Assembly: GCA_045544615.1 (NCBI GenBank)
Contig: JAZPZI010000002.1
Span: 1 to 64,000, forward strand
Reading direction: 5' to 3'
Source of the DNA: CAKSFT01 sp045544615
GTDB lineage: Bacteria; Bacillota; Clostridia; UBA1381
DNA length: 64,000 nt
Each line of letters opens with the position of its first letter. Position 1 is the first letter of the stretch. Positions 8,195 to 17,437 of this stretch are shown one piece after another. The notes below the pieces were generated by a model that was not told where the DNA came from, did not search any database, and saw only the letters and a list, made by a program, of their open reading frames with translations. Made by a program: the position numbers and the translations under genes.

Positions 8195-10004
8195 TTTCTT
8201 CTGTCCTCCTGTAATTTTTTGGTTTTATGAGACATTTTGGGGAAAAACCGATCAGGTCGTTACGGCCTGCCTCGAGTAGTGCCTCATATACTAATTTATA
8301 ATTATCCGGATTCCTGAACTGGAGCAAGGCTCTTTGCATTGCCTTTTCCTTCGGGGTTTTCGGAACATATACCTTTTCCATTGTGAATGGATTCAGACCT
8401 GTATAGAACATACAGGTCGAGATTGTGCCGGGTGTCGGGTAAAAGTCCTGTACCTGTTGCGGATTGATGCCTTGCTCTTTTAAGTAAAGTGCAAGCTCAA
8501 TCGCATCGTTTAAGGTACTTCCCGGATGACTCGACATCAGATAGGGAACAAGGTATTGCTTTTTGCCTATCCTGCGGTTTATCTCGTAGAATTTTTCTGA
8601 GAATCTGTTGTAAACACTGTTTTCGGGCTTGCCCATCTGACGTAGAACATTGTCCGATACGTGTTCGGGTGCAACCTTCAGCTGACCGCTTACATGGTGC
8701 TTACAAAGTTCATAGAAAAACTCGTCGTTTTTATCGTTTATCAGATAATCGAACCGTATGCCTGAACGGATAAAGACTTTTTTGACTCCGTCGATTTTAC
8801 GAAGTGCCTTTAGTAGTGATAGATACTCCGAGTGGTCGATTATCATATTTTTGCAAGGTCTTGGGAAGAGACATTGCTTATTCTTGCAGGCACCGACCTT
8901 GTCCTGATTCTTACAGGCAGGACCACGGAAGTTTGCGGTCGGGCCGCCGACATCGTGGATATAGCCTTTAAAATCGGTTTCCTTTGTCATTGCCTTTGCT
9001 TCTTCAATTATAGACTCACGGCTTCTTGCGGTAACAATTCTTCCCTGATGAAAAGCAAGTGCACAGAAGTTGCAGCTTCCGAAGCATCCTCTTGAGCTTA
9101 TAAGCGAGAATTTCACCTCTTTTATTGCCTCGATTCCGCCTGCATCGTGGTATATCGGGTGATAGTCCTTGATGTAGGGAAGTGCATAAACCTCATCGAG
9201 CTCCTCGGTTGAGAGGGGAGGCATAGGTGGGTTTTGCACAAGAAATTTATCGCCGTGTTGCTGAACCAGGGTTTTACCTAAGTACGGGTTCTGTTCGAAA
9301 TACTGTTCACGGCAGGAGATTGCATAATCCTTTTTTGATTTAATGCAATTCTCATATGACGGTATAACCTTTGCATTTTCAATTTCACTTGAGCTGGCAA
9401 TATAACAGGTTCCCGGGATATCGGTAATTTCCGAAACCGGTTTTCCGCTATTCAGGGCATCGGCAATCGCAACAATCTGCTTTTCGCCCATACCGTACAT
9501 CAGAATATCGGCACGGCTGTCAAACAGTATTGAACGCCTGATCTTATCGTCCCAGTAATCATAGTGTGCAAAGCGCCTGAGGCTTGCCTCAACGCCGCCG
9601 ATTAAAATCGGGACATCGCCGAATGCCTCACGAAGACGGTTACAGTAGCAGATAGTTGCTCGGTCAGGACGTGCACCGGCCTTGTTTCCGGGTGCATATG
9701 CGTCGTCGCTTCTTCGCTTTTTGCTTGCTGTGTAGTGGTTAACCATACTGTCGATATTCCCGGCAGAAACAAGGCATGCAAGCCTTGGCTTCCCAAGCTT
9801 TGTAAAGTCTTTTATATCGTGCCAGTCGGGTAGTGAAATAATCCCGACCTTGTAGCCATGTTTTTCCAAAACTCTTGAAATGATAGCATGACCAAAGCTT
9901 GGGTGGTCTACATACGCCTCACCGACGATGTAGAGAAAATCAAGCTCTCGCCAGCCGCGCATCTGCATATCCTGACGGGATATTGGTAAAAAATCGTTTT
10001 TCAT
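8112..10004 (-). CDS. YgiQ-family radical SAM protein
   Basis: A 630-residue protein of the YgiQ family (UPF0313), whose reaction is not established. An N-terminal B12-binding-like region is followed by the radical SAM cluster motif SRGCFGSCNFCALAFHQGR (cysteines C-x3-C-x2-C, around residue 305). A cysteine cluster CKNQDKVGACKNKQCLFP follows. The C-terminal tail is basic (FKRKGSFTKNKGRTQRR) and overlaps the start of folD by 83 bases, which is long for a bacterial overlap. Start ATG 10004 has GAGGA upstream and is six bases from the ftsK stop, so the two are co-transcribed. Confidence 0.88.
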   Translation of the reverse strand: MKNDFLPISRQDMQMRGWRELDFLYIVGEAYVDHPSFGHAIISRVLEKHGYKVGIISLPDWHDIKDFTKLGKPRLACLVSAGNIDSMVNHYTASKKRRSDDAYAPGNKAGARPDRATICYCNRLREAFGDVPILIGGVEASLRRFAHYDYWDDKIRRSILFDSRADILMYGMGEKQIVAIADALNSGKPVSEITDIPGTCYIASSSEIENAKVIPSYENCIKSKKDYAISCREQYFEQNPYLGKTLVQQHGDKFLVQNPPMPPLSTEELDEVYALPYIKDYHPIYHDAGGIEAIKEVKFSLISSRGCFGSCNFCALAFHQGRIVTARSRESIIEEAKAMTKETDFKGYIHDVGGPTANFRGPACKNQDKVGACKNKQCLFPRPCKNMIIDHSEYLSLLKALRKIDGVKKVFIRSGIRFDYLINDKNDEFFYELCKHHVSGQLKVAPEHVSDNVLRQMGKPENSVYNRFSEKFYEINRRIGKKQYLVPYLMSSHPGSTLNDAIELALYLKEQGINPQQVQDFYPTPGTISTCMFYTGLNPFTMEKVYVPKTPKEKAMQRALLQFRNPDNYKLVYEALLEAGRNDLIGFSPKCLIKPKNYRRTEENGTDFKRKGSFTKNKGRTQRRGKGSKR

Positions 10005-10010
10005 TAAAGT

Positions 10011-12488
10011 TTATTCCTCATCCAGTGGGGGTGCATCAAATTCACCCAAAGATAATATTCGGTTTTTGTAAACTTCACGTGGCTTTGAGCCGTTCGGACC
10101 GCTGATGAGTCCACGAAGTTCCATCTGGTCGATAATTCTTCCGGCTCTTGCGTAGCCTACCTTTAGTCGACGCTGAATCATAGCGGTTGAAATCTGACCA
10201 AGCTCAAGTGCAAGCTCGATTGCTTCCGGCAAGAGCTCGTCCGCATCGTCCTTGTCGTCATCGTCGGTAACGCCATAGTCGCCGTGCTCACAATTATCTA
10301 TATGTTCTGCCAAATCTTCAGAATAATGTGTTTCTTCGTTGTTCGACTTGACATAGTCGGTAATGTCTGTTATTTCGTCATCCGAGACAAACGCACCCTG
10401 AACACGCTTTGCATTGCTGAGCCCTGCCGGGTGATAGAGCATATCGCCCTTACCGAGGAGCTTTTCTGCACCGCCCTTGTCAAGGATTGTACGGCTATCC
10501 ACCTGGCTCGATACCGCAAAAGCAATTCGGCTCGGGATGTTAGCCTTGATAAGACCTGTGATAACATCAACCGACGGACGCTGTGTTGCGATTATGAGGT
10601 GAATGCCTGCTGCTCTTGCAAGCTGTGCAAGACGGCAGATGTATTCTTCGACTTCCTTTGCAGCAACCATCATGAGGTCGGCAAGCTCGTCTATAATAAT
10701 AACAATCTGCGGTAATTTTTCATCACCGTTTTTCTCCATAAGGTTATTGTAACCCTCAAGATTTCTTGTTGCAGTCTGTGCAAAGAGGGAATAACGGCGC
10801 ATCATTTCACCGACTGCCCAGTTGAGAGCTCCTGCTGCACGCTTCGGGTCGGTAACAACCGGAATCAGAAGATGTGGGATGCCGTTATAGACACTGAGCT
10901 CAACAACCTTCGGGTCAATCATAATAAGCTTGACTTCATCAGGCTTTGCCTTGTATAAAAGCGAAACGATAATTGTGTTTATACAAACACTCTTACCCGA
11001 GCCGGTAGAGCCTGCGATAAGCACGTGCGGCATCTTGGCAATATCGCCTACAACAACATTACCGCCGATGTCTTTACCGAATGCTGCGGTGAGCTTTGAT
11101 TTGCTGTTTTTGTATTCCTCGCTCTCGATAAGTTCACGAACAGAAACTGTGTTTACACTTGTGTTCGGAACTTCAATACCGACTGCAGGCTTTCCCGGAA
11201 CGGGTGCAACTAAAACTGTCGGAACGGCAAGGTTTAGTGCGATATCCTCGGCAAGCCCCTGTATTTTTGAGAGCTTAACGCCTGTGCTCGGCTGAATTTC
11301 ATATCGAGTTACAGTCGGGCCCTGTGTTACCTGTTTGAGCTCTGCCTCAACACCGAAGTTTCTAAGGATGTCCATCAGTTTTTTTGCGGTTTCGGACATT
11401 TCTCTGCGCTTGTCGGCAGATGTTGCCTTTGCCCTTTTCAAAAGATTCATCGGTGGGAAGGTGTATTCACGAACCACAGTCTCGATTGCTGTGTCGATTT
11501 CCTTGTTTATCTTTGCCTTTTCTTCTTCAGATACAGGGTCGACCTTTTCGGGCTGTTCCTTTTTCGGAGCCTCGGCATCCTCAAAGGTTTCCTGAACATT
11601 GGCAGGCTTTTTGGTATCTTCTGCCGGTGTGTCAACTATTTCCTTTGGTGTATCGGTGTTTTCATAAATCAGACTCTCAATTCTCTTTTTGAGTTCTTCT
11701 TCCGATACGACCGGCTCCTTTGCGGGCTTTTTGGTTTCTTCTATATCAAAATCGAGGTCGGATGCACTGTGTGGCTTGTCGATTACGGCAAGTCCGCCTT
11801 CGTCCTCATCATCTGTGCGTTTCTTTGCTTTTTTCTCTTTAATCTTTTTAACCTTTTTGCCAACCTGTTCCGAGATGTCAACATCTTCAATATCGTCGAT
11901 TTCATTCTTGATACCTTCAAACAGTGATGCAACAAGGCTTATAATCGAAATCTTGAATATCAGGCAGAGGAGAAGTACAATCAGGAAGATAACAACCACA
12001 ATTGATGCAACTCTTCCGATCAGGAGCTCAAAAAGCATTCCGATACTTCCGCCCAAAAGCCCTCCGGCTCTGCCCTCGACTCCGTTTGCATAAAGCTCGG
12101 AGAACATAAGGTCGCTATCCGAGAAAAGGTGTGAAAGTGCGCCTGCTAAAACCAGAACACCGACACACATTGATAGCTTTATCATAAATCGTCTTAAATC
12201 TTTTTTCTTGAATATGTAGATTGTAAGTCCGAGCGAGATTGCCGGGATAAAATACATAGCAGACGAGAAGAGCCCTAAAAATACATAGTCGTGCAAAATC
12301 TCGCCGAGTCTTCCTGTTGCATAGGTCGGAAGATAACAGAATATTGCAAAAAGTACCGTAAGAAGCGACATCAAGAGCGCAACTGCAAAGGTGCGGTCAG
12401 AGTTCTGCTCTGTCTTTTTCGTGTATTTTTTGCCTTTGGTATTTTTTACGGTATAGTTCTTTTTTTGCGGTTTCTTTTTGTTAGCCAT
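10011..12488 (-). CDS. FtsK/SpoIIIE-family DNA translocase
   Basis: An 825-residue septal DNA pump. About four membrane helices occupy residues 30-190, followed by an acidic/lysine-rich linker (190-350). The RecA-like motor has Walker A GSTGSGKSVCIN (about 474-485) and Walker B IIIDELADLM. The C-terminal winged-helix gamma domain (from about 755, ELALELGQISTAMIQRRLKV) reads polar DNA motifs. In Clostridia this single protein usually serves chromosome segregation in vegetative division and in spores; which role dominates here cannot be told. It is first gene of the minus-strand operon, with GAGGT eight bases before the ATG. Confidence 0.93.
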   Translation of the reverse strand: MANKKKPQKKNYTVKNTKGKKYTKKTEQNSDRTFAVALLMSLLTVLFAIFCYLPTYATGRLGEILHDYVFLGLFSSAMYFIPAISLGLTIYIFKKKDLRRFMIKLSMCVGVLVLAGALSHLFSDSDLMFSELYANGVEGRAGGLLGGSIGMLFELLIGRVASIVVVIFLIVLLLCLIFKISIISLVASLFEGIKNEIDDIEDVDISEQVGKKVKKIKEKKAKKRTDDEDEGGLAVIDKPHSASDLDFDIEETKKPAKEPVVSEEELKKRIESLIYENTDTPKEIVDTPAEDTKKPANVQETFEDAEAPKKEQPEKVDPVSEEEKAKINKEIDTAIETVVREYTFPPMNLLKRAKATSADKRREMSETAKKLMDILRNFGVEAELKQVTQGPTVTRYEIQPSTGVKLSKIQGLAEDIALNLAVPTVLVAPVPGKPAVGIEVPNTSVNTVSVRELIESEEYKNSKSKLTAAFGKDIGGNVVVGDIAKMPHVLIAGSTGSGKSVCINTIIVSLLYKAKPDEVKLIMIDPKVVELSVYNGIPHLLIPVVTDPKRAAGALNWAVGEMMRRYSLFAQTATRNLEGYNNLMEKNGDEKLPQIVIIIDELADLMMVAAKEVEEYICRLAQLARAAGIHLIIATQRPSVDVITGLIKANIPSRIAFAVSSQVDSRTILDKGGAEKLLGKGDMLYHPAGLSNAKRVQGAFVSDDEITDITDYVKSNNEETHYSEDLAEHIDNCEHGDYGVTDDDDKDDADELLPEAIELALELGQISTAMIQRRLKVGYARAGRIIDQMELRGLISGPNGSKPREVYKNRILSLGEFDAPPLDEE

Positions 12489-12546
12489 TTAGAAATTACC
12501 TCTTTTTCTTTTATATAAATATGTAGCTTTTTAGACACTTACTCTA

Positions 12547-12575
12547 ATTATAACATAAAAACTTAAAGATTTCCA
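12547..12575 (-). promoter_or_regulatory. candidate promoter of the ftsK/spoIIIE operon
   Basis: Minus strand TATAAT (12552-12547) with an extended TGT in front. The -35 (TGGAAA, 12575-12570) is weak, so the extended -10 would carry it. Confidence 0.5.
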
Positions 12576-12654
12576 TAGTAAAATGAAAAAAAATAAAATA
12601 AATATAAAAGCAGAATATAGGGTGTTTATATTCCAAAAAAAAGCGGAATAAATA

Positions 12655-12683
12655 TTGACAGAAATCCAAAAATATGGTAGCAT
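12655..12683 (+). promoter_or_regulatory. promoter of the pyrH operon
   Basis: TTGACA at 12655-12660, 17-base spacer, TAGCAT at 12678-12683 preceded by TGG (extended -10). Confidence 0.75.
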
Positions 12684-12729
12684 AGATATGATACAAAAGA
12701 AGAAATCTGATTGATTCGGAGGGATAAAA

Positions 12730-13440
12730 ATGGGATTAAAATATAAAAAGATACTTTTGAAGGTCAGCGGTGAGGCTTTGGCGGGTGAAAAGCATTTCGG
12801 ACTCGACGAGGCAACACTTGAGAATATTTCAAAAAGCATTAAAAAGGTAGTTGAAATGGGCATTCAAGTTTCAATCGTTGTTGGCGGCGGAAACTTCTGG
12901 CGTGGCAGAAGCGGTCAGAATATGGACCGTACCCGTGCAGACCATATGGGAATGCTTGCAACAACAATCAATGCTTTGGCACTTTGCTCAGCACTCGAAA
13001 ACTGCGGAGTTGAAACAAGAGTTCAGACCGCTATCGAGATGAGATCAATCGCAGAACCATATATCAGAGGTAAGGCGGTAAGACATCTTGAAAAGGGAAG
13101 AGTTGTAATATTCGGTTGCGGAACAGGTAACCCGTTTATGTCTACCGATACAACCGCAGCACTCCGTGCAGTCGAAATGGAAGCTGAAATCATACTTTTG
13201 GCTAAAAAGGTTGATGCGGTATATGATTCTGACCCGAACCTTAACCCGAATGCAAAGAAATACGACAAGCTTTCATTTAACGATATTCTGGGCAAGGAGC
13301 TTGGGGTTATGGACTCAACTGCAGCCTCAATGTGCCGTGATAATAATATGCCGATTCTCGTGTTCGGTCTTGATGATCCGGAAAATATCGTAAAGGCTGT
13401 TTCGGGCGAAAAAATCGGTACACTCGTAACACGTGACTAA
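12730..13440 (+). CDS. pyrH: UMP kinase
   Basis: 236 residues of the amino-acid-kinase fold; makes UDP from UMP in pyrimidine nucleotide synthesis. Signatures are KVSGEALAGE at 10-19, the glycine loop VVGGGNFWRG (about 49-58), the UMP-binding GCGTGNPFMSTDTTA (about 133-147) and DAVYDSDPNLNP. GGAGGG lies six bases before the ATG. It is followed by frr, the standard bacterial order. Confidence 0.97.
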   Translation: MGLKYKKILLKVSGEALAGEKHFGLDEATLENISKSIKKVVEMGIQVSIVVGGGNFWRGRSGQNMDRTRADHMGMLATTINALALCSALENCGVETRVQTAIEMRSIAEPYIRGKAVRHLEKGRVVIFGCGTGNPFMSTDTTAALRAVEMEAEIILLAKKVDAVYDSDPNLNPNAKKYDKLSFNDILGKELGVMDSTAASMCRDNNMPILVFGLDDPENIVKAVSGEKIGTLVTRD

Positions 13441-13472
13441 TTTGAATTTTTAAATATAAGGAGGAAAAAGAT

Positions 13473-14024
13473 ATGTCAAAGTATCCTGAAATCGAAGAAA
13501 GAATGAACAGAAGAGTTGAGGCTTTTCATAACGAATTGAAAACAGTACGTGCAGGCAGAGCAAATGCGTCTGTACTTGATAAGGTTGCAATAGACTACTA
13601 CGGAACAATGACCCCGATTGCACAGGTGGGTTCTATCTCGTCACCTGAACCGAGAATGCTCGTTATCCAGCCTTGGGATATGTCAGTTTTGAAGGAAATT
13701 GAAAAGGCAATTTTGCAATCAGAAGTTGGTATCACACCTCAGAACGACGGCAAGGTTATCCGTTTGAACTTCCCGCCTTTGACCGAGGAGAGAAGAAAGG
13801 AACTCGTAAAGACTGTAAAGAAGTATTCTGAAGAAGCAAAGGTACAGGTGAGAAATGTTCGCCGTGATGCTTTGGAAGATTTCAAGAAGATGAAGAAGAA
13901 CTCTGAAATCACAGAGGATGATTTAAAGAATGCTGAAAAGGATATTCAGACACTTACCGATAAGTTCATCAAGGAAATTGATGACATTACAGCGGCAAAG
14001 GAAAAAGAAATTCTCGAGGTATGA
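13473..14024 (+). CDS. frr: ribosome recycling factor
   Basis: 183 residues, close to the usual 185. With EF-G it splits the post-termination ribosome. Recognisable are KTVRAGRANASVLDKV (about 23-38), the VDYYG-type segment IDYYGTMTPIAQ, the hinge to domain II around 30 and 105, and the C-terminal long helices ending in AKEKEILEV. It has an AGGAGG site and lies 32 bases after pyrH. A hairpin terminator between frr and uppS suggests partial uncoupling from the lipid genes. Confidence 0.97.
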   Translation: MSKYPEIEERMNRRVEAFHNELKTVRAGRANASVLDKVAIDYYGTMTPIAQVGSISSPEPRMLVIQPWDMSVLKEIEKAILQSEVGITPQNDGKVIRLNFPPLTEERRKELVKTVKKYSEEAKVQVRNVRRDALEDFKKMKKNSEITEDDLKNAEKDIQTLTDKFIKEIDDITAAKEKEILEV

Positions 14025-14035
14025 GTTTAATAACT

Positions 14036-14069
14036 AAAGCGGACGGGGATTTTTCCGTCTGCTTTTTTT
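14036..14069 (+). terminator. terminator between frr and uppS
   Basis: AGCGGACGG pairs with CCGTCTGCT (one G-T), then a run of T. uppS starts only 20 bases further on, so read-through or a nearby promoter must supply it. Confidence 0.75.
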
Positions 14070-14089
14070 AGGAACAGGGAGTAATTGTG

Positions 14090-14830
14090 ATGTTTTTCAA
14101 GAAAAAGAAAGCAAACAGGGAAATAGATTATAATAATCTTCCAAAACACATAGGAATAATAATGGACGGAAACGGCAGATGGGCAAAAAAACGTGGTCTT
14201 CCAAGGAGTGCAGGACATTCTGCGGGTGCGGAAAGCTTGAAAAAAATTGTAACCCACGCTAACAAAATCGGGATAAAGTACATAACCGTTTATGCCTTCT
14301 CGACCGAGAACTGGAAACGCCCGAAAGAAGAGGTTGACTATCTTATGAACCTGCTTCTTAATTATCTCCGTGATGCGGAGAAGACGTTAGCGGGCGAAAA
14401 TGTAGTAATCCGTGCCATCGGCTCAAGAGCAGAACTCTCGGAAGAGATTCAGGAGCAGATTATAAAAACCGAGAACTTCACCAAGGATAATACAGGTATA
14501 ATTATGAATATCGCAGTAAACTACGGCTCAAGAGAAGAGATTACAACAGCGGTAAAATCTATCTGCAGTGATGCGGTATCGGGTAGAATTTCAACAGAGG
14601 ACATCACTCCTCGTATGATTTCGGATAACCTCTACACAAAAGACCAGCCCGACCCTGATTTGATTATCAGAACAAGCGGTGAGGAGAGAATCAGCAACTT
14701 CCTTTTGTGGCAGCTTGCATATTCAGAGCTCTGGTTTACCGATAAGCTCTGGCCCGATTTTACGGTAAAAGACCTCGACGAGGCAATATGTGATTTCCAG
14801 AACAGAGGAAGAAGATTCGGAGGTGTTTGA
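14090..14830 (+). CDS. uppS: isoprenyl transferase (undecaprenyl diphosphate synthase)
   Basis: 246 residues from the ATG at 14090 (an in-frame GTG lies directly before it). It condenses isopentenyl diphosphate onto farnesyl diphosphate to build the C55 lipid carrier for peptidoglycan. The catalytic signature is IIMDGNGRWAKKRGLPR (about 21-37), the following GHSAGAESLKKIV binds the diphosphate, and RTSGEERISNFLLWQ near 195-209 is the C-terminal family motif. GGGAG precedes the start by eight bases. It is adjacent to cdsA, as is standard. Confidence 0.95.
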   Translation: MFFKKKKANREIDYNNLPKHIGIIMDGNGRWAKKRGLPRSAGHSAGAESLKKIVTHANKIGIKYITVYAFSTENWKRPKEEVDYLMNLLLNYLRDAEKTLAGENVVIRAIGSRAELSEEIQEQIIKTENFTKDNTGIIMNIAVNYGSREEITTAVKSICSDAVSGRISTEDITPRMISDNLYTKDQPDPDLIIRTSGEERISNFLLWQLAYSELWFTDKLWPDFTVKDLDEAICDFQNRGRRFGGV

Positions 14831-14831
14831 T

Positions 14832-15665
14832 ATGCTTACCCGTATATTGACGGCGGCGATTGCTCTTGTAGCGTTTTTTGCGGTATTTTTTGCAAATGAG
14901 ATAATTTTCTCGCTTGCAGTTGTTGCAGTTGGTGCAATTATGGTATATGAGGCAGTAAAGGCTATAAATCCGGGAAAAACCACCTTGATTGTGAGCGTGG
15001 TTTTGAGTGTCGGGATTTTTTGCAGTATGCTTTTTGCCGAGAAGATACTATTTATCAATCTTACTTCGTCACCACGCCTTTCGGCAGTTGTTTTTGGGTT
15101 GATTGTTAGTGCATTTTTATATATGATAATCTCGGTAGCACAGTTTGGTAAGGTGGATTTTTCAAAGATTTATTCATCGGCATTTATGACATTTTATATA
15201 ACTGTCTTTATGATGTTTATCATACTTTTGCGTGAGATTGGCAGATATGCAGTGATTCTGGTATTCATATTCTCGTGGATTACAGATACCGGTGCATATT
15301 TTGCAGGAAGCCTTATGGGAAAACATAAGCTTGCACCTGTGCTGAGCCCGAAAAAGACTATCGAGGGTGCTGTCGGCGGTGTAATCCTGACTGTTGTTGC
15401 ATCAATCGTGTATATGGTTATTTTGAAAAACACAATGGATATAACCATCCATTTTAAGGCTCTGTTTTTAGTTGCCGCAGTAATCGGAGCACTGCTCTCC
15501 GAACTGGGTGATCTGGCGGCATCGGCACTAAAACGTCAGTGTGATGTTAAGGACTTTGGTAAGCTTTTCCCGGGTCACGGCGGAATGCTTGACAGGTTCG
15601 ACAGCGTTGTATTTATCGCACCATTCGTGTATTTTGTATTTGTACTGCTGCAGATTGGACATTGA
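14832..15665 (+). CDS. cdsA: phosphatidate cytidylyltransferase (CDP-diglyceride synthase)
   Basis: A 277-residue integral membrane enzyme making CDP-diacylglycerol from phosphatidate and CTP, the branch point of phospholipid synthesis. About seven hydrophobic segments are visible. The family signature is in the C-terminal third: SPKKTIEGAVGG and ALKRQCDVKDFGKLFPGHGG...DRFDS. Start ATG 14832 is chosen because GGAGGT is seven bases before it; it overlaps the uppS end region by a single-base gap. In relatives the next gene is dxr, but here three genes and two repeat elements intervene. Confidence 0.95.
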   Translation: MLTRILTAAIALVAFFAVFFANEIIFSLAVVAVGAIMVYEAVKAINPGKTTLIVSVVLSVGIFCSMLFAEKILFINLTSSPRLSAVVFGLIVSAFLYMIISVAQFGKVDFSKIYSSAFMTFYITVFMMFIILLREIGRYAVILVFIFSWITDTGAYFAGSLMGKHKLAPVLSPKKTIEGAVGGVILTVVASIVYMVILKNTMDITIHFKALFLVAAVIGALLSELGDLAASALKRQCDVKDFGKLFPGHGGMLDRFDSVVFIAPFVYFVFVLLQIGH

Positions 15666-15684
15666 TGCGGTGCATAGCACCGCA
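15666..15684 (+). other. perfect hairpin just after cdsA
   Basis: GCGGTGC pairs with GCACCGC around a 2-3 base loop, immediately after the cdsA stop. It has no direct T run (a T run comes 25 bases later), so it may be a weak terminator or transcript-stabilising stem. Confidence 0.45.
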
Positions 15685-15779
15685 ACGGGAATTCATATCG
15701 AATGATTTTTTTGATCCGGTACGAGCCTGTAAAGCAGAATGTCGGATGAAGAGCAAATATAATGGAGTGTGAGGTTAAA

Positions 15780-16487
15780 ATGTTAATAGATTTACACGCG
15801 CATACTTCGGGGATAAGTAAATGCTGTAGAAAAGATGCGCCTTTGGTATTAGAAGAGGCGAAAAGAATTGAACTTAATGGAATAATTCTTACGAACCATT
15901 ATCAGAAGTCTTATGTAGAAGATAATAATGCAAAAACTTTTGCCGAAAAATATATTAAAGAATTTGATTATACCAAGGCGTTGGGTGACAAGCTTGGCAT
16001 TAAGGTTTTTTTTGGTATAGAGATTACTATGGAGCTATACCCTAATGTTCATATGCTTGTTTACGGCGTTGACACAGATTTTGTAAAAAGATATCCGTTG
16101 ATTTATGATTATACCCAAAAAGAACTTTATGACACAGTAAAGAAAAACGGTGGAATACTTATACAAGCACATCCGTTTCGCAACGGTACAACGGTGCTTG
16201 ACACAAGGTTTTTAGACGGTATAGAGATTAATTGCCATCCTCTTTATAAAAAATCTTATTCAAAAGAATTAATTGACATTGCAGTAAAGGAAAAATTAGC
16301 AGTAACTTGTGGTGGCGACTATCACGCAGATACATACAGACCAAAATGTGGAATGTGTTTACCTGATGATATTGAGGACGGCATAGCATTAGGAAAATAT
16401 ATTTCTGAGTCAAAAAGCTTTAACCTTTGTGTTCATGAGCCTAATGAAGATGAGATAAAAACAGTTGATGTTAATATTCCATTTTAA
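15780..16487 (+). CDS. PHP-domain metal-dependent phosphoesterase
   Basis: 235 residues from ATG 15780, chosen because TGTGAGG lies five bases before it; an upstream in-frame ATG at 15762 has no good site. PHP metal ligands are visible in order: DLHAHT (3-8), TNH, GIEI, QAHPF, NCH and GGDYHAD. It should hydrolyse a phosphoester or phosphonucleotide in the cytoplasm; the substrate is unknown. The gene is more AT-rich than cdsA and dxr on either side and is followed by a repeat also found at 54.1 kb, suggesting insertion into the conserved operon. Confidence 0.8.
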   Translation: MLIDLHAHTSGISKCCRKDAPLVLEEAKRIELNGIILTNHYQKSYVEDNNAKTFAEKYIKEFDYTKALGDKLGIKVFFGIEITMELYPNVHMLVYGVDTDFVKRYPLIYDYTQKELYDTVKKNGGILIQAHPFRNGTTVLDTRFLDGIEINCHPLYKKSYSKELIDIAVKEKLAVTCGGDYHADTYRPKCGMCLPDDIEDGIALGKYISESKSFNLCVHEPNEDEIKTVDVNIPF

Positions 16488-16510
16488 GGAAGACAAGGGA
16501 TGGTTCTACT

Positions 16511-16562
16511 GTCTTAGTCCACAATACAATAAAATAGTTTGCCGATTTTGATATTTACATAT
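16511..16562 (+). repeat. R-end repeat, copy 1
   Basis: About 52 bases sharing a TAGTTTGCCGATTT core and ATATTTACATA end with 54073-54126. The AGTCCA...ACAAT left part is also shared. It lies after the PHP gene. Confidence 0.7.
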
Positions 16563-16670
16563 ACTATCGGATGCGAGAAAATCCAGTATTCTCGCGGGTT
16601 CTAAGAAAAAGTGTTTAAGAAAAATCTAGTGAAAAATTAAGGGACAATTATTAGGTCCTATTATTCACTG

Positions 16671-16712
16671 TTCTCCTGACTTGACATGAACTTTTGCCGA
16701 ATAATGTATAAT
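16671..16712 (+). repeat. R-start repeat, copy 1 (promoter-like)
   Basis: CCTGACTTGACA...GAACTTT...CGAATAATGTA, matching 53547-53581 at most positions. It holds TTGACA (16681-16686) and TATAAT (16707-16712), but 20 bases apart, so promoter function is uncertain. It sits 20 bases before an orphan gene. Confidence 0.65.
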
Positions 16713-16732
16713 AATGAAAGGAAGAGGAATAC

Positions 16733-17359
16733 ATGAAAAAAGCATTATTGACTATTGTCATAGCAATCGTTATAGTTTTTTCTTTAGTCGCCCGTCAAAC
16801 AAAATCGGTTACTGATGTAGAACATACGATAGGCTTTTATAATCTGTTCGGAGAAAGTAAAGATATAGTTATGAAAAACATAGATTTTGGTGATGTTGAG
16901 GGAGTTGCTGAAGGGGAACAAATAACATATACATTTGATTGCAATGATAATGAGGAGGGATTTGTAAAAAAACATCTTGTTTTTTATAATGATGTCTTAA
17001 TAGCGGAAGAAACTTATTTTGAAGATATTGAAAAAGCATATAATTTTGCAAAAGGATATCGTAAAAGCTTTGAACTTAACTACGGAGAAAAAGACACATA
17101 TCCTAATGTAAACTCACCCAATTCGGAATATTTTGATAATATAACGAGTGTTGATTATTTAAAAGATAATTGCAGTTATTATGAGGATTACACGGTTGAA
17201 GTAAGCGAAAAAAGAACCGAGAAACCTTGGCTAGATGCTAAAAAAGCAGAAAAAATGATTGGTAATAGAAAATATTCTCGCATTGATTTGAGATTAGAAC
17301 TTCGAGTTAATAGTTCTTCTTCTGCTTCTGTGAGTGTGAAGTATATTGTTCTTCAATAA
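16733..17359 (+). CDS. orphan exported or membrane-anchored protein
   Basis: I do not recognise a family. The 208 residues start with a lysine pair and a hydrophobic stretch of about 18 residues (LLTIVIAIVIVFSLVA), a signal anchor or uncleaved signal; no lipobox cysteine follows. The rest is acidic, rich in Asp, Glu, Tyr and Lys, with SSSSASVSVKYIVLQ at the end, as in beta-rich extracellular domains. AAAGGAAGAGG precedes the ATG. The gene is AT-rich and bracketed by repeats (16671-16712 and 17381-17416) that recur around another orphan membrane gene at 53.6 kb. Confidence 0.6.
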   Translation: MKKALLTIVIAIVIVFSLVARQTKSVTDVEHTIGFYNLFGESKDIVMKNIDFGDVEGVAEGEQITYTFDCNDNEEGFVKKHLVFYNDVLIAEETYFEDIEKAYNFAKGYRKSFELNYGEKDTYPNVNSPNSEYFDNITSVDYLKDNCSYYEDYTVEVSEKRTEKPWLDAKKAEKMIGNRKYSRIDLRLELRVNSSSSASVSVKYIVLQ

Positions 17360-17380
17360 TTCTCGTCTTGTTTTGATACG

Positions 17381-17416
17381 AAATAAACATTAGTTTACCG
17401 ATTTTAATAAATCATA
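17381..17416 (+). repeat. R-end repeat, copy 2 (diverged)
   Basis: Contains TTAGTTTACCGATTTTAAT, one base off the core of the copies at 16511 and 54073, and lies after the orphan gene. Confidence 0.5.
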
Positions 17417-17437
17417 TTATAAAGTTGAGGATTACTT

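Noticed and set aside
14036..14069. Operon border that would separate uppS and later genes from pyrH-frr
   Set aside because: A terminator is there, but no clear promoter fits in the 20 bases before uppS, so I treat it as partial rather than a firm boundary.
16681..16712. Standard sigma-A promoter for the 16.7 kb orphan
   Set aside because: TTGACA and TATAAT are 20 bases apart, beyond the usual 16-18, and the second repeat copy has no matching -10. Kept only as promoter-like.
16511..17416. CRISPR array or integron attC sites formed by the R repeats
   Set aside because: Copies are few, unevenly spaced and diverged, with whole genes between them; no cas or integrase gene is present, and the attC core pattern is missing.
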